A DNA stretch of 57,758 bases from Gammaproteobacteria bacterium (GCA_035546635.1 DASZWJ010000039.1:1-57758), one strand, 5' to 3'. Positions 1-11,390 are shown, numbered from the stretch's first letter. A program made the numbers and translations. The notes: generated by a model from the letters alone, not told the origin.

Positions 1-147
1 GATAGCGGTATCATCGGAAACCAGTTGTAAGGTGAAGTTAAAAGGCTGGGATAGGGTTTCTGTGCCGGAAAAACTTAAGGGTACTAGTTGGTCTTCTGGT
101 AGTAAATCCGATTGTAGGAAACGTTGGGTTTGGGTTAGCCAAGACAT
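1..147 (-). CDS. VgrG-like type VI secretion spike protein, N-terminal 49 residues only (partial)
   Basis: The minus strand starts with ATG at 147 and stays open to the window edge. The 49 visible residues open MSWLTQTQRFLQ and continue with LVPLKFSGTETLSQPFNF and TLQLVSDD. The pattern 'L.FSG.E.LS.PF.F.L.LVS.D' is the usual opening of VgrG/TssI proteins, which form the trimeric puncturing tip of the type VI secretion apparatus. The rest, including any C-terminal effector domain, lies outside the window. The upstream side is a decayed intergenic stretch with no other T6SS gene, so this could be an orphan vgrG. A related gp5/gp27-type phage baseplate protein is the main alternative. The family call rests on a short segment. 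Confidence 0.65.
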   Translation of the reverse strand, partial: MSWLTQTQRFLQSDLLPEDQLVPLSFSGTETLSQPFNFTLQLVSDDTAI

Positions 148-430
148 TGTAAATCCTTATTTTGTTTTTTATATGCGATTATGCCGCATATTATTTATAA
201 TATATTCCATTAAGACATAAAAATTTAATTAAAGCAATACGGTAAAAATTTAATATAACTAATATTCTGATTTTGTTGTTAGAGGAGGGATTTTTTAAGA
301 AAAGATGTGAAGGTAAAAATGCCCATTTGAATAGCGTACACTAATCAAAAAATTTTTAATTATTGCTTTCAATTGAACGGATTCAATTTAAAAAAGATTT
401 GTTGAATATCAACCTTTGATATTTGCATTG
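148..430. other. AT-rich non-coding stretch
   Basis: Upstream of the vgrG-like start this is very AT-rich and has no open frame with recognisable protein features. It probably holds the vgrG promoter, but no convincing -35/-10 pair could be fixed. It grades into the transposase remnant. Confidence 0.4.
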
Positions 431-594
431 GTTATTATGCTGATTTTCCCGATTAAATTATGTTCGGGTAAAAGATAAATTTCTAAGCACAGTGATTTGA
501 AAAAATAAATTGCAAAAAGAATTAATTAAGTCTTGTTCCATAATAAAATATCACTTAAAATTGCAATCTAACTCGCTGGCATTTTCATAAACAT
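400..594 (-). pseudogene. Degenerate IS4-family transposase N-terminal remnant
   Basis: Read on the minus strand from an ATG at 594, the decayed frame gives ...AS*IAILSDILLWNKT*LILF..., which lines up with the N-terminus of the intact IS4-type transposase at 16469-17587 (TSELVSILGQELKWNKARLICF). The DNA also shares the 'aactcgctgg' / 'cagcgagtt' inverted pair found just upstream of that transposase. Stop codons interrupt the frame and no catalytic region follows, so this is a dead fragment of a related rather than identical element. The left boundary is uncertain. Confidence 0.5.
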
Positions 595-739
595 GTCCCT
601 TTATTATTCTAGTGTTTGTGGGTCAGCGAGTTACTTTTTTGCTAATCAGAATTCCTAACGCAAATGTGGCTATCAGAATAAAATTCCTTAGATTTCTTGC
701 AAATGCATTTCACTGGAACACTCTGATACGGCAACTACT

Positions 740-1225
740 TCAATCTGGGTTAAACCGCGCCCCATCATCAATTTGCAACATGGCGCCATTCATATAATTC
801 GATCCAGAACTCGCTAAAAATAAAACCAAAGGCACCAATTCACTGGGCTCCATAAAACGTCCCAGCGGCACTTTATTTAGAAATTTTTTCAACATCTCAG
901 CATTTTTTGGATTATCCCAAACTTCGCGCAATAATTTGGTATTGGGTTAGTCCCGGACAAATGGCATTCACTTGAATATTATGCGGTGCCCATTCGATAG
1001 CCATGGTTTTAGTAAGCTGATTAATGCCAGCTTTTGACGCAGTATAAGCACCACTTTCTGGCGTGCCATAAAAAGTAGCGTTTGAAGAGATGTTGATAAT
1101 TTTTCCTGATTTTTGCGCAATCATTTTTTTTGCAATGAGGCGCGAGAGTACAAACACTGCGCGTAAGTTGACTTGATGCACTGCAGGGTACGAAAACTCT
1201 GCGGACACTAATGCGCCTGCGCTGG
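740..1225 (-). pseudogene. Short-chain dehydrogenase/reductase pseudogene (5'-truncated, frameshifted)
   Basis: Two overlapping minus-strand frames together give the C-terminal two thirds of a classical SDR: 'VNLRAVFVLSRLIAKKMI', 'GKIINISSNATFYG', the catalytic YTASK, then 'NIQVNAICPGLTQ', and in the other frame 'LLREVWDNPKNAEMLKKF', 'VPLGRFMEPSEL' and 'YMNGAMLQIDDGA'. The frames join near 930, where a one-base shift is needed. The N-terminal NAD(P)-binding TGxxxGxG half is missing and replaced by the region upstream of tsaD. It therefore cannot encode a functional oxidoreductase. Only the family, not the substrate, can be inferred. Confidence 0.8.
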
Positions 1226-1281
1226 AATGACACTTTTTTATATCCTTGTGCAAAATATCATTCTTAATTGAAAAAACAAAT

Positions 1282-2298
1282 ATGAACATACTCGGTATTG
1301 AAACCTCTTGCGATGAAACCGCGGTTGCCATTTATGCAACAGCCGGCGGATTACTAGCGCATGATCTACATAGCCAGATAAAACTTCACGCCCAATATGG
1401 TGGTGTGGTACCAGAATTAGCTTCACGCGATCATGTGCGTAAGTTAACGCCGCTGATCCAACAAGTATTACAACAATCTGGATTGCAGGCGGAGAATATA
1501 GACGGCATCGCTTATACGAAAGGTCCTGGATTGATGGGCGCTTTGTTGGTGGGGGCGGCTATGGCAAAAAGTTTAGGATTTGCGTGGGGAATTCCAACCT
1601 TGGGAATTCATCATTTGGAAGGCCATTTGTTAGCGCCTATGTTGGAGCAACCAGCACCAGAATTTCCATTTCTGGCTTTGCTGGTTTCAGGTGGTCATAC
1701 GGCCTTGGTTGCGGTATCAGGTGTCGGGCAGTACCGCATTTTAGGTGAAACCTTAGACGATGCGGCAGGGGAGGCGTTTGATAAAACGGCTAAATTGTTG
1801 GGTCTGCCTTATCCTGGTGGCGCACATCTGGCAGCTTTAGCGCAAAAAGGGGAGGTTGAGCGCTTTCATTTTCCTCGTCCCATGATAGATCGTCCGGGTT
1901 TGGATTTTAGTTTTAGCGGGCTTAAAACTTTTGCCATGAATACACTGCGTGCTAATGCTGTAGATGAACAGACTAAAGCTGATATTGCGCGGGCTTTTGA
2001 AGAAGCGGTGGTGGAAACCTTGGTCATCAAGTGCCAACGTGGGATAGGTTATACAGGATTTAAGCGTTTGGTTGTGGCGGGTGGTGTAGGGGCGAATTTG
2101 GCGCTGCGTCAAGCTTTGCAGCAAAAGGTGGCTAGCCAAGGGATTGAATTATTTTTTCCGCGCTTTGCGTTTTGTACGGATAATGCTGCGATGATTGCTT
2201 ATGCAGGACATTGCCGGTTTATGGCGGGGGAGTGTGATAAGAGTCTGGAAATAGCGGTGCATCCGCGGTGGTCTTTGGAGGAGATATCTGGGAATTAG
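1282..2298 (+). CDS. tsaD: tRNA N6-adenosine threonylcarbamoyltransferase TsaD
   Basis: TsaD transfers the threonylcarbamoyl group from threonylcarbamoyl-AMP to A37 of ANN-decoding tRNAs, together with TsaB and TsaE. The 338-residue product is full length for the family. It opens [18 protein letters not shown], the canonical start, carries the metal-binding HHLEGH segment near residue 112, '[10 protein letters not shown]', and '[10 protein letters not shown]' near the C-terminus. A start 36 bp upstream is possible but would add an unconserved peptide, so the ATG at 1282 is preferred. The gene stands alone beside a decayed SDR pseudogene; the usual divergent rpsU neighbour is absent. thrS follows 96 bp downstream on the same strand. 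Confidence 0.97.
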   Translation: MNILGIETSCDETAVAIYATAGGLLAHDLHSQIKLHAQYGGVVPELASRDHVRKLTPLIQQVLQQSGLQAENIDGIAYTKGPGLMGALLVGAAMAKSLGFAWGIPTLGIHHLEGHLLAPMLEQPAPEFPFLALLVSGGHTALVAVSGVGQYRILGETLDDAAGEAFDKTAKLLGLPYPGGAHLAALAQKGEVERFHFPRPMIDRPGLDFSFSGLKTFAMNTLRANAVDEQTKADIARAFEEAVVETLVIKCQRGIGYTGFKRLVVAGGVGANLALRQALQQKVASQGIELFFPRFAFCTDNAAMIAYAGHCRFMAGECDKSLEIAVHPRWSLEEISGN

Positions 2299-2394
2299 AT
2301 ATTATACAACATTTGCTTTTCCCCCACCAACCCCGCTAGAATACTTCACTTTTTTAACCCATAAATCAAAAGTGCGTATTTTCAGGAACAGTCC

Positions 2395-4356
2395 ATGCCC
2401 GTAATCATCCTGCCCGATGGTCAGAAAAAAGAATTTTTGGAGCCAGTCAGTGTTGCTGACGTGGCTGCTGCTATTGGTGCAGGTCTTGCCAAAGCTGCTT
2501 TGGCAGGTAAGGTCAATGGCAAACTAGTCGATACCTCTTATATGATAGATCAAGATGCGCACGTCGCGATCATCACTGAGCGTGACCCCGAAGGATTAGA
2601 AATCATCCGCCACTCCACCGCGCATTTATTAGCTCACGCCGTCAAACAATTGTTTCCTCAAGCCCAAGTCACCATCGGTCCAGTGATAGAAGATGGGTTT
2701 TACTACGATTTTTCCTGGCCACAAGGTTTTACGCCTGCCGATCTAGATAAAATACAAGAACGTATGCAGGAATTAGCTAAGCAAGATTTTAAAGTGATGC
2801 GACGTGAGATCAGTCGTGAAGAAGCCATCGCCTTTTTCCGCGCGGCTGGTGAAGAATACAAAGCTCAAATTATCGAAAGCATCCCAGTCGGTGAAACCCT
2901 GACCTTGTATCAACAAGGTGATTTCACTGATTTATGTCGGGGGCCACATGTCCCCAGAACTGGATTATTAAAAGTCTTCAAGCTGACTAAAGTTGCAGGT
3001 GCCTACTGGCGTGGTAATTCCAATAATGAAATGCTGCAACGCATTTATGGCACTGCTTGGGCAGATAAAAAAGCCCTGGCTGATTATTTACAGCGTCTGG
3101 AAGAAGCCGAAAAACGCGATCATCGCAAACTGGCTAAGAAATTGGATCTATTCCACTTCCAAGAAGAAGCCCCGGGCATGGTGTTCTGGCATGCCGATGG
3201 CTGGACTATTTATCAAACCATAGAACAATATCTCCGGCGTAAATTACGCGCGCAAAACTACCTCGAAGTTCGTACGCCACAACTACTGGATCGTAGCCTA
3301 TGGGAGAAATCCGGGCATTGGGAAAAATTCGGCGATGATATGTTTTATTCTGAATCCGAATCGCGGCAGTATGCAGTCAAACCGATGAGCTGCCCATGTC
3401 ATGTCCAGATATTCAAACACGGTTTTCACAGTTACCGTGATTTACCGCTGCGATTTGCTGAATTTGGCTCCTGTCATCGCAATGAACCTTCCGGCAGTCT
3501 GCATGGATTAATGCGGGTGCGCAGTTTTGTGCAGGACGATGGCCATATTTTCTGCACCGAAGCACAAGTTGCGGATGAAGCGGCGCATTTTATCACTCAG
3601 CTGCGGCAGATATATGCCGATTTTGGTTTTAACGACATCATTGTCAGATTATCCACCCGTCCTGAAAAACGCATGGGTTCTGATGCGATATGGGATAAAG
3701 CGGAACACGCGCTGGAAAATGTGCTCAATGCCAGTGGTTTGGCTTGGGAATTCCAACCTGGAGAAGGGGCATTTTACGGACCTAAAGTGGAATTTTCACT
3801 GCGGGATTGTTTGCAACGCGTATGGCAATGTGGCACCTTGCAGGTAGATTTTCTCATGCCCGAACGCCTAGGCGCGCATTATATTGCCGAGGATAGCAGC
3901 AAACAGACCCCCGTGATGCTACACCGCGCGATCATAGGTACGTTTGAACGCTTCATGGGTATTTTGCTCGAAGAGTATGCAGGACATTTGCCGCTATGGT
4001 TGATGCCTGTGCAGGTTGTTGTGATGAATATCACCGATCAACAGCGTCTCTATGCCGATCAAATCGTGGAAACATTAAAAAATCATGGATTAAAAGTCAT
4101 TGCAGACTTGAGAAACGAAAAAATCGGCTTTAAAATCCGCGAGCACACGTTAAAACATGTCCCTTATCAGCTGATTATCGGCGATCGTGAACTGGAGACG
4201 AATACAGTTTCGGTGCGCACTAAAGCGGGACAAGACTTAGGCAGCATGACACTCAACGATTTCATCCACAAATTACAGGTTGAAATTGCTCAGCATAGCA
4301 AGTCTCAAGTAAATAATCCTTCTCCCACGGGAGAAGGAAAAAGGCTAAGGCTATAA
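2395..4356 (+). CDS. thrS: Threonine--tRNA ligase
   Basis: Class II synthetase charging tRNA-Thr in the cytoplasm. The 653 residues show the N-terminal TGS domain ([14 protein letters not shown]...), the second editing-type domain with [10 protein letters not shown], the class II core with Zn-ligand region '[10 protein letters not shown]', motif 2 '[11 protein letters not shown]', motif 3 '[15 protein letters not shown]', and a C-terminal anticodon-binding domain. It is first in the translation operon, immediately before infC. Unusually, the last ~20 residues ([17 protein letters not shown]) follow the normal end of the fold and are encoded by a dispersed hairpin repeat ('tctcccacgggagaagg') that has run into the 3' end of the gene. 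Confidence 0.97.
   Translation: MPVIILPDGQKKEFLEPVSVADVAAAIGAGLAKAALAGKVNGKLVDTSYMIDQDAHVAIITERDPEGLEIIRHSTAHLLAHAVKQLFPQAQVTIGPVIEDGFYYDFSWPQGFTPADLDKIQERMQELAKQDFKVMRREISREEAIAFFRAAGEEYKAQIIESIPVGETLTLYQQGDFTDLCRGPHVPRTGLLKVFKLTKVAGAYWRGNSNNEMLQRIYGTAWADKKALADYLQRLEEAEKRDHRKLAKKLDLFHFQEEAPGMVFWHADGWTIYQTIEQYLRRKLRAQNYLEVRTPQLLDRSLWEKSGHWEKFGDDMFYSESESRQYAVKPMSCPCHVQIFKHGFHSYRDLPLRFAEFGSCHRNEPSGSLHGLMRVRSFVQDDGHIFCTEAQVADEAAHFITQLRQIYADFGFNDIIVRLSTRPEKRMGSDAIWDKAEHALENVLNASGLAWEFQPGEGAFYGPKVEFSLRDCLQRVWQCGTLQVDFLMPERLGAHYIAEDSSKQTPVMLHRAIIGTFERFMGILLEEYAGHLPLWLMPVQVVVMNITDQQRLYADQIVETLKNHGLKVIADLRNEKIGFKIREHTLKHVPYQLIIGDRELETNTVSVRTKAGQDLGSMTLNDFIHKLQVEIAQHSKSQVNNPSPTGEGKRLRL
4318..4347. repeat. 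Family A hairpin repeat inside the thrS 3' end
   Basis: The sequence 'ccttctcccacgggagaagg' is a self-complementary member of the dispersed family with core CCTCTCCCACAAGGGGAGAGG seen at about seven other places in the window. Here it is translated as the C-terminal tail of ThrRS and lies just ahead of the infC ribosome-binding site, so it might also act on infC expression. Confidence 0.75.
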
Positions 4357-4357
4357 T

Positions 4358-4364
4358 AGGAGGA
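4358..4364 (+). promoter_or_regulatory. Strong Shine-Dalgarno site that fixes the AUU start of infC
   Basis: AGGAGGA lies 7 bases before the ATT codon at 4372. No in-frame ATG/GTG/TTG at this spacing gives the conserved IF3 N-terminus, so this site decides the non-standard start. Confidence 0.85.
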
Positions 4365-4371
4365 ATGAAAT

Positions 4372-4887
4372 ATTACAACCAAAAAAACCCGGGTAAACGA
4401 AGAAATCACTGCACCTGAAGTATTTCTGATCGGCACAGATGGTGAAAAAATCGGCAATATGCGGTTCAGGCAGGCATTACAAATGGCTGAAGAAGTGGGG
4501 AAAGACTTAGTTGAAATTGCGCCCCAAGCGACGCCTCCAGTTTGCCGAATTATGGATTATGGTAAATACCGTTTCGAACAGAACAAAAAATTAGCTGTAC
4601 AGAAAAAGAAACAAAAGCAAGTACAAATTAAAGAAATCAAGCTGCGTCCCGGCACTGATGTCGGTGATTACCAAGTGAAATTGCGTAGTGCATTGCGATT
4701 TTTGGAAGAAGGTGATAAGGTCAAGTTTACTGTGCGCTTCCGCGGCCGGGAAATGTCTTATCAAGAACTGGGTATGGATTTATTAAAACGCATTGAGCAA
4801 GATTTAGGTGAAGCGGCGATCATTGAAAGTCGGCCTAAACTGGAAGGCAAGCAGATTGCCATGACGGTCGGGCCAAAGAAAAAATAA
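4372..4887 (+). CDS. infC: Translation initiation factor IF-3
   Basis: IF3 binds the 30S subunit, blocks premature 50S joining and discriminates against wrong start codons. Starting at ATT (4372) gives [20 protein letters not shown], the conserved opening, and a 171-residue protein of normal length; starting at the first ATG (4459) would delete the first 29 residues of the N-domain. The linker is Lys-rich ([19 protein letters not shown]) and the C-domain is complete. The AUU start is known in enterobacteria to let IF3 repress its own mRNA, and the same loop is inferred here. It is followed by rpmI after 13 bp. Confidence 0.96.
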   Translation: MTTKKTRVNEEITAPEVFLIGTDGEKIGNMRFRQALQMAEEVGKDLVEIAPQATPPVCRIMDYGKYRFEQNKKLAVQKKKQKQVQIKEIKLRPGTDVGDYQVKLRSALRFLEEGDKVKFTVRFRGREMSYQELGMDLLKRIEQDLGEAAIIESRPKLEGKQIAMTVGPKKK

Positions 4888-4900
4888 TTGGAGTAAAGAA

Positions 4901-5098
4901 ATGCCAAAATTAAAAAGCAACCGCGGTGCAGCTAAGCGGTTTAAAGCGACCGGGGGTGGTGGATTTAAACACCGTGCTGCCTACCGTAACCATATTTTAA
5001 CCAAGAAAAAAAATAAGCGTAAACGTCATTTGCGCGGAACAGTCATGATTGCTGAAAGTGATTTGAAAAGCATTCGCCGCTTATTAAACTTTGAATAA
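4901..5098 (+). CDS. rpmI: 50S ribosomal protein L35
   Basis: The 65-residue, very basic protein [14 protein letters not shown]... with the central run [13 protein letters not shown] is a typical L35, a component of the large ribosomal subunit. It has a GGAG ribosome-binding site and lies between infC and rplT. In related bacteria rpmI-rplT translation is repressed by L20; the 38-bp rpmI-rplT gap gives little room for an obvious L20 site here. Confidence 0.97.
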   Translation: MPKLKSNRGAAKRFKATGGGGFKHRAAYRNHILTKKKNKRKRHLRGTVMIAESDLKSIRRLLNFE

Positions 5099-5136
5099 AG
5101 CATCTTTTTGAGAAAACTGTATCAGAGGAAAAATCA

Positions 5137-5499
5137 ATGCCAAGAGTCAAACGCGGGGTTCAAGCTAGAGCCCGGCATAAAAAAGTATTAAAGCAAGCCA
5201 AAGGCCATTACGGTGCACGCAGCCGCGTATTTCGTGTCGCTAAGCAGTCTGCTATCAAAGCCGGACAATATGCCTACCGTGACCGCCGTCAGCGCAAACG
5301 CCAATTCCGTGCATTATGGATCGTGCGTATCAATGCTGCTGCACGTGAAGTGGGTCTATCTTACAGCCGCCTGATTGCTGGTTTGAAAAAAGCTGCAATT
5401 GAAATAGATCGTAAAATATTAGCTGATCTGGCAGTGTTGAATAAAACTGCATTTACAGCCATTGCCGAAAAAGCTAAAGCCGCGCTTGAGAGCGCATAA
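5137..5499 (+). CDS. rplT: 50S ribosomal protein L20
   Basis: L20 binds 23S rRNA early in 50S assembly. The 120 residues start [16 protein letters not shown] and contain the conserved '[17 protein letters not shown]' and '[18 protein letters not shown]' segments. An AGAGG site precedes the ATG. The next gene starts only 3 bp after its stop, so the lineage-specific secreted protein downstream is probably co-translated or co-transcribed with the ribosomal genes. Confidence 0.97.
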   Translation: MPRVKRGVQARARHKKVLKQAKGHYGARSRVFRVAKQSAIKAGQYAYRDRRQRKRQFRALWIVRINAAAREVGLSYSRLIAGLKKAAIEIDRKILADLAVLNKTAFTAIAEKAKAALESA

Positions 5500-5502
5500 G
5501 GA

Positions 5503-6576
5503 ATGAAGCAGTATAGCGCCAGGATCAAATATGGTTGTGCGGTTTTGTTGGCATTACTGTCAGTAAAATCCATCCTGGCTGCTACCGATCCGCTGAGCTC
5601 CATGACACAGATACCTACTCAGCAGTTTGTGACTGCTGACGATGACAGTGGCGCGCCATCCGCCGATTCAGCTCCCGCTGCTGACACGCCTGATAACTCA
5701 GCTGCAAATCCGGATATTCCCTTGCAGCAAAGTACTACTCCGGTAACGGTAGTGCCGGTAACTGGCAATACGGTACAACCGACATTACCCCTGACGCCAC
5801 CTATCCCAGGCTCTGAAAATACCCTGCAAGGCACCCCCAGATCTAATGCTCCTCTGGTACAATCTATCCCTGTGCCTTCTACGAATTTGCCATTGTCACC
5901 GCCTGTCAATCCAACGCCAATTGGGGCATTGCCGCAAGCTGCCGAAACTGGAGGACAAGCCGTAGCGCTGTCTCCTGAAGATGCAGCCCAAGTCGCTGCG
6001 CCAGAATTTGTAGGTGGCATCGACAGGCAACCCTTCATTTATTGCTCAAGATTATCAACGGTAGTTTGTAACCAAGCCACCAATGACACGACCTTTCGCA
6101 GCTGCCTGAGCACTATCACACAGCCAGGTTGTAAACAATATATGTCCTTTGCCGCTAGAGCCGGCTTTAACCGCGGCGATGTAGTGGATAGCACTCAGCA
6201 TATTCAACAAGGACAGCTAGATTTAGTCCATGTTAAACGTTTTGGCGTTAATTTCCCGGGCGATTATTATGTCATTGGGGCTAAAGGCAATTTTTACAAC
6301 ATGACTTCGGGTCCAGAAGCGCAGGCGATTAATATCAAAGCCAGTCCCAATTTTCCCATGATGCAACAACGTTTTGCTCAGCCACAACTTTGGTCGATTA
6401 TAGACAACCCTCCACGTGTGGAAGCTTTATCAACGGGTGGTGTACGCCTGGTATTCCGTTTCAAAATTTTAAATGGTTGTGCGACTTGTGAAACTGCGGG
6501 CTATGCCAATGTGGCTTATGATTTTTCGGCTGATGGGGTGTTAACGCAGGTACAATTGTTATCGCTGGATGTATAA
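5503..6576 (+). CDS. Secreted Pro/Thr-rich protein of unknown function
   Basis: The 357-residue product has an N-terminal signal peptide (basic MKQYSARIKYG, then a hydrophobic AVLLALLSV core, likely cleavage after ILAA). Residues ~25-165 are a low-complexity linker rich in Pro, Thr, Ser and Ala. Residues ~175-357 look folded and contain six cysteines, including 'NGCATCETAG', consistent with disulfides in the periplasm or outside the cell. It begins 3 bp after rplT with GGA just ahead, and ends 140 bp before pheS, so it interrupts a highly conserved translation operon. I do not recognise the family. Envelope or secretion-system components of Legionellales are possible, but that is a guess from location signals only. 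Confidence 0.85.
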   Translation: MKQYSARIKYGCAVLLALLSVKSILAATDPLSSMTQIPTQQFVTADDDSGAPSADSAPAADTPDNSAANPDIPLQQSTTPVTVVPVTGNTVQPTLPLTPPIPGSENTLQGTPRSNAPLVQSIPVPSTNLPLSPPVNPTPIGALPQAAETGGQAVALSPEDAAQVAAPEFVGGIDRQPFIYCSRLSTVVCNQATNDTTFRSCLSTITQPGCKQYMSFAARAGFNRGDVVDSTQHIQQGQLDLVHVKRFGVNFPGDYYVIGAKGNFYNMTSGPEAQAINIKASPNFPMMQQRFAQPQLWSIIDNPPRVEALSTGGVRLVFRFKILNGCATCETAGYANVAYDFSADGVLTQVQLLSLDV

Positions 6577-6581
6577 GATAA

Positions 6582-7766
<1,185 letters not shown>

Positions 7767-7784
7767 TATTATTCAGGATTAGAG

Positions 7785-8180
7785 ATGTCGATCTTTAGAA
7801 CAATAAGACAAATTGACTCTCAGTTAGGTTTAACCAATACTTTGAGTAATTTAGCAGATCAAGCAGTGGACTTAGCTAGAAATCCAATGCGCTGCACTGG
7901 AGTAGCAGGGGGTAGTCTAGCAGCGGGAATAGGAGTATTCACCCTGGCATATGGAGTGATAGTGTTTAATCCTACGCTACAGTATTTAGGTTTTGGAATA
8001 TCAGTAATTGGCGCAATGGTCATAGTAAAATCTTTAGACCCAACAGCTGATTTAGGACTGAATGACTCGGATGATGAGTCAAATGAGGAACTAGAAGAGC
8101 AAGAAGAACCAGAGGAACAGGAAGCGCCAGAGGGGCAAGAGGAACACAACATTACTTCGCATAGTCCTGTGCAGATATAA
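7785..8180 (+). CDS. Small membrane protein with acidic Glu/Gln-rich tail, unknown function
   Basis: The 131-residue protein begins 18 bp after pheS with an AGAG site. Residues ~38-88 hold two hydrophobic segments (GVAGGSLAAGIGVFTLAYGVIV and YLGFGISVIGAMVIV), predicting a membrane hairpin. The C-terminal ~40 residues are an acidic repeat (EELEEQEEPEEQEAPEGQEE) likely facing the cytoplasm. I do not recognise the family. Its position between pheS and pheT implies co-transcription with PheRS; a functional link is unproven. The 109-bp gap to pheT has no clear terminator. Confidence 0.75.
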   Translation: MSIFRTIRQIDSQLGLTNTLSNLADQAVDLARNPMRCTGVAGGSLAAGIGVFTLAYGVIVFNPTLQYLGFGISVIGAMVIVKSLDPTADLGLNDSDDESNEELEEQEEPEEQEAPEGQEEHNITSHSPVQI

Positions 8181-8289
8181 AAGAGAGAATAATGTGCCAG
8201 CGAAAGTAATCCAGCGAGACATGCGATGGCAGCCAAATTTTGTTCCACATTCCTTCTTCTATTAAAATTCAAATTCACAGGCATCAAGC

Positions 8290-10671
8290 ATGAAATTCAG
8301 TACAAAATGGCTGCACGAATGGGTTAATCCCGATAGTAATATTGACCAACTGGTAGAAAAACTTACCATGGCAGGTCTCGAGGTTGAGTCAGTCACTCAG
8401 ATTGGCGCGGGTTTAGAAGGCGTGCTCGTGGGGAAAGTATTGGCGGTCACTCCCCATCCAGACGCCGATCGGCTACGGGTCTGCCAAGTGACAGTGGCAG
8501 AAGATGTTGAGCCCTTAAGCATTATCTGCGGCGCACCCAATGTGCGAGCGGGATTAAAAGTAGCAGTAGCTATGATAGGCGCAGTATTGCCGGGAGATGT
8601 GAAAATCCGCCAAGCAAAAATCCGCGGCATCTCCTCCTCGGGCATGTTATGCTCCGCCAAAGAATTAGGTTTGGGCGAAGGTCAAGAAGGCATCCTCGAG
8701 TTAGCCTTGGATGCCCCTTTAGGGATCAGCATCAGCGAATACTTAAGCCTACCCGACCATATCCTCGATCTAAGCCTAACCCCTAACCGTGGTGACTGCT
8801 TGAGCGTAGCCGGAGTGGCACGGGAGGTCGCTGCCATCTGTGAAAGCGAATTTCATCCGCTGCAGCCGCAAACCATACCCCCAGTGATTGATACTGTTTT
8901 TCCAGTCAGTGTCAATGACGGTGCGGCGTGCCCACGCTATACCAGTCGCGTAATCAAAGGCATCAACCCACACGCCCAAACACCCTTGTGGTTGCAAGCA
9001 CGCCTAGAGCGCAGCGGTTTGCGTAGCATCCACCCCATAGTAGACATCACCAACTACGTCATGCTGGAGCTGGGTCAACCTTTACATGCCTTTGACCTCA
9101 AGCATTTGGCAGGACACATCACCGTACGCCAAAGCAACCCAGGAGAAACAGTCACCCTGCTGGATGGTCAAACCCTCAGCTTGGAAAAGCCCGCATTAGT
9201 CATCGCCGATAACGAAAAAATCCTCGCCCTAGCCGGCATCATGGGCGGTGAACAATCGGCCGTCACGACTGAGACTTGCGATTTATTTTTAGAAAGTGCG
9301 CATTTCACGCCAGATGCCATATGCCCGACACTACGCCGCCTCGCCGTAAAAAGCGATTCTGCACACCGCTATGAGCGTGGTGTCGATCCAGAACTACCCT
9401 TGGCGGCACTCAATCGCCTCACCGAATTAGTCCTGCAAATTACCGGTGGTCAGGCAGGTCCAATCATCTGTGTTGAAGACACTACGCAGCTGCCAAAGCC
9501 AGTCACCGTGTCGCTACGTCATCAACGCATTGAGCGCATTTTAGGTATTTCTCTTGATGTTACTACCGTAACGCAAATTCTTCAGCGCTTAAAGATGACG
9601 TTCAAGCCCACCGCCGAAGGCTGGGAAGTTACTGTGCCTAGCTACCGTTTTGATATCCGTCAGGAAATCGATTTAATCGAAGAATTAGCGCGCCTTTACG
9701 GCTATAACCGTATCGAGCCTAAGGCATTACAAGCTCCTCTAACCATGCAACCGGTGTCTGAGCAACACTTGTCACAATCTCGCGTGCGGACTTTTTGGGC
9801 GGATCGAGGATATAGCGAAGCAATCAACTACAGCTTTGTCGATCCTGAATTATCTAAGCTATTAAATCCCAAACACCCGGCCTTACCGCTCAGCAATCCC
9901 ATTTCTGCCGATATGGCAGTCATGCGTACTTCTTTATGGATGGGGTTGATAAAAACCGCCCTGTTCAATTTAAATCGCCAGCAAACACGCGTCCGCTTGT
10001 TTGAAATTGGCGCATGCTTTTTGCAATCAGCTACCGAGTTTACCCAACAGACGCGTATCGCTGGCATCAGCATAGGCAATAAAGCGCAAGAACAATGGGG
10101 TATCAAAGCAGCTCCAGTAGATTTCTTTGATATCAAAGGTGACTTAGAAGCATATTTTGATTTGACTAAAAATAGCGAACACTACCATTTTGCACCCACG
10201 CAGCACCCCGCCTTACATCCAGGACGCAGCGCTGAATTAACCTACTTAGGCCAACCGGTCGGTTATGTGGGCGCCTTACATCCACAATTACAACAGCAGC
10301 TGGGTTTTCCTTCCACAGTTTATCTATTCGAATTATTATTAGATGCAGTGGCGCAAGCGCAATTACCGATGTATATTACCCCTTCTAAGTACCCATCGAT
10401 TCGACGCGATCTGGCGTTTATCGTAGATGAGCAATTCTCTTGGCGCAAAATTCATGACAGCATTCAAGCTTGCGTCGGGGGAATGTTGAAAAATATCCAA
10501 TTATTTGATATTTATCGCGGTGAGGGTATCGCGCCAGGTAAAAAAAGTATTGCGCTGGGCTTGACGTTTCAATCAGCTTCGCGCACTCTAATAGACGAAG
10601 AAGTTGATACTATGGTGAGTCAAGTGATTAAGACGTTGAATGAAAACTATCAGGCAATTTTGAGGAATTAA
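8290..10671 (+). CDS. pheT: Phenylalanine--tRNA ligase beta subunit
   Basis: Editing and tRNA-binding subunit of PheRS, 793 residues, full length. N-terminal tRNA-binding OB domain (~40-150, '[19 protein letters not shown]'), B3/B4 editing domain with 'YTSRVIKGI' and '[18 protein letters not shown]', B5 domain, a catalytic-like core, and the C-terminal ferredoxin-like anticodon-binding domain starting '[16 protein letters not shown]'. It ends 4 bp before ihfA, so the two are translationally coupled. Confidence 0.97.
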   Translation: MKFSTKWLHEWVNPDSNIDQLVEKLTMAGLEVESVTQIGAGLEGVLVGKVLAVTPHPDADRLRVCQVTVAEDVEPLSIICGAPNVRAGLKVAVAMIGAVLPGDVKIRQAKIRGISSSGMLCSAKELGLGEGQEGILELALDAPLGISISEYLSLPDHILDLSLTPNRGDCLSVAGVAREVAAICESEFHPLQPQTIPPVIDTVFPVSVNDGAACPRYTSRVIKGINPHAQTPLWLQARLERSGLRSIHPIVDITNYVMLELGQPLHAFDLKHLAGHITVRQSNPGETVTLLDGQTLSLEKPALVIADNEKILALAGIMGGEQSAVTTETCDLFLESAHFTPDAICPTLRRLAVKSDSAHRYERGVDPELPLAALNRLTELVLQITGGQAGPIICVEDTTQLPKPVTVSLRHQRIERILGISLDVTTVTQILQRLKMTFKPTAEGWEVTVPSYRFDIRQEIDLIEELARLYGYNRIEPKALQAPLTMQPVSEQHLSQSRVRTFWADRGYSEAINYSFVDPELSKLLNPKHPALPLSNPISADMAVMRTSLWMGLIKTALFNLNRQQTRVRLFEIGACFLQSATEFTQQTRIAGISIGNKAQEQWGIKAAPVDFFDIKGDLEAYFDLTKNSEHYHFAPTQHPALHPGRSAELTYLGQPVGYVGALHPQLQQQLGFPSTVYLFELLLDAVAQAQLPMYITPSKYPSIRRDLAFIVDEQFSWRKIHDSIQACVGGMLKNIQLFDIYRGEGIAPGKKSIALGLTFQSASRTLIDEEVDTMVSQVIKTLNENYQAILRN

Positions 10672-10675
10672 AACG

Positions 10676-11005
10676 ATGGCAGTGACCAAAGCGGATTTAG
10701 TCAACCATCTGTTTAATGTGCTAGGCATTAACAAACGCGAAGCCAAAGAAGTGGTGGAATCGCTGTTTGCGGAAGTCATGCTAGCACTGGAGCGTGGTGA
10801 AGAGGTCAAACTTTCGGGTTTTGGCATCTTTGGCATACGCGACAAAAATGAACGTCCGGGAAGGAACCCAAAAACGGGGGAGTCAATCCCCATTAAAGCG
10901 CGTCGCGTGGTGACTTTTAGGGCGGGTGAGAAACTTAAAGCCAGGGTTGTAAACTATGCAACAAGAACTACACAACAAGAAACGAGCAAATCTGACAACG
11001 AATAA
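10676..11005 (+). CDS. ihfA: Integration host factor alpha subunit
   Basis: HU/IHF-family DNA-bending protein that pairs with IhfB. The 109 residues start [21 protein letters not shown] and carry '[25 protein letters not shown]', with the DNA-contacting arm '[19 protein letters not shown]'. The RNPKTG loop is the signature of the family. Placement directly after pheT is the standard gammaproteobacterial arrangement. Its last 50 bp overlap the following MerR gene. Confidence 0.95.
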   Translation: MAVTKADLVNHLFNVLGINKREAKEVVESLFAEVMLALERGEEVKLSGFGIFGIRDKNERPGRNPKTGESIPIKARRVVTFRAGEKLKARVVNYATRTTQQETSKSDNE

Positions 11006-11348
11006 CAACAACACACAACTGCCGTCCATTCCAGATAAATTATATTTTAGCATTGGTGAAGTAGCAAAATTCTGCGAAGTCAAACCGCATGTGCTCCGAT
11101 ATTGGGAACAGGAATTCGAACAACTAAAGCCGTCCAAACGCCGTGGTAATCGTCGTTATTACCAGCGTAAAGATGTGTTGTTAGTTTGGCAAATCAAAGA
11201 ATTATTATACGGCCAGGGTTTCACCATCGAAGGTGCCCGTGCACAGTTATTGTTGTCGGTAGAAGACATTAGCTCACTGCCGTTGGAAATATTGCAACGT
11301 GCTTTGACCGATCTAGAAGATTTACTTTTAGAATTGGAAGCCAATTAG
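10956..11348 (+). CDS. MerR-family transcriptional regulator
   Basis: The 130-residue product has an unstructured start followed by a winged-helix MerR domain (~30-105): '[25 protein letters not shown]', '[14 protein letters not shown]', '[19 protein letters not shown]'. This type is found next to ihfA in many gammaproteobacteria; effectors and targets are generally unknown and there is no ligand-binding domain here. The start lies inside ihfA (50-bp overlap), with no better downstream start. A strong terminator hairpin follows. Confidence 0.9.
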   Translation: MQQELHNKKRANLTTNNNNTQLPSIPDKLYFSIGEVAKFCEVKPHVLRYWEQEFEQLKPSKRRGNRRYYQRKDVLLVWQIKELLYGQGFTIEGARAQLLLSVEDISSLPLEILQRALTDLEDLLLELEAN

Positions 11349-11390
11349 TGCAAAATAACAGTCACAGATTAGTTGTGGCGCAAAATTCAA

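Noticed and set aside
5619..6038. Minus-strand 139-codon frame opposite the secreted protein
   Set aside because: Mirrors the low-complexity Pro/Thr linker of the plus-strand gene; no independent coding evidence.
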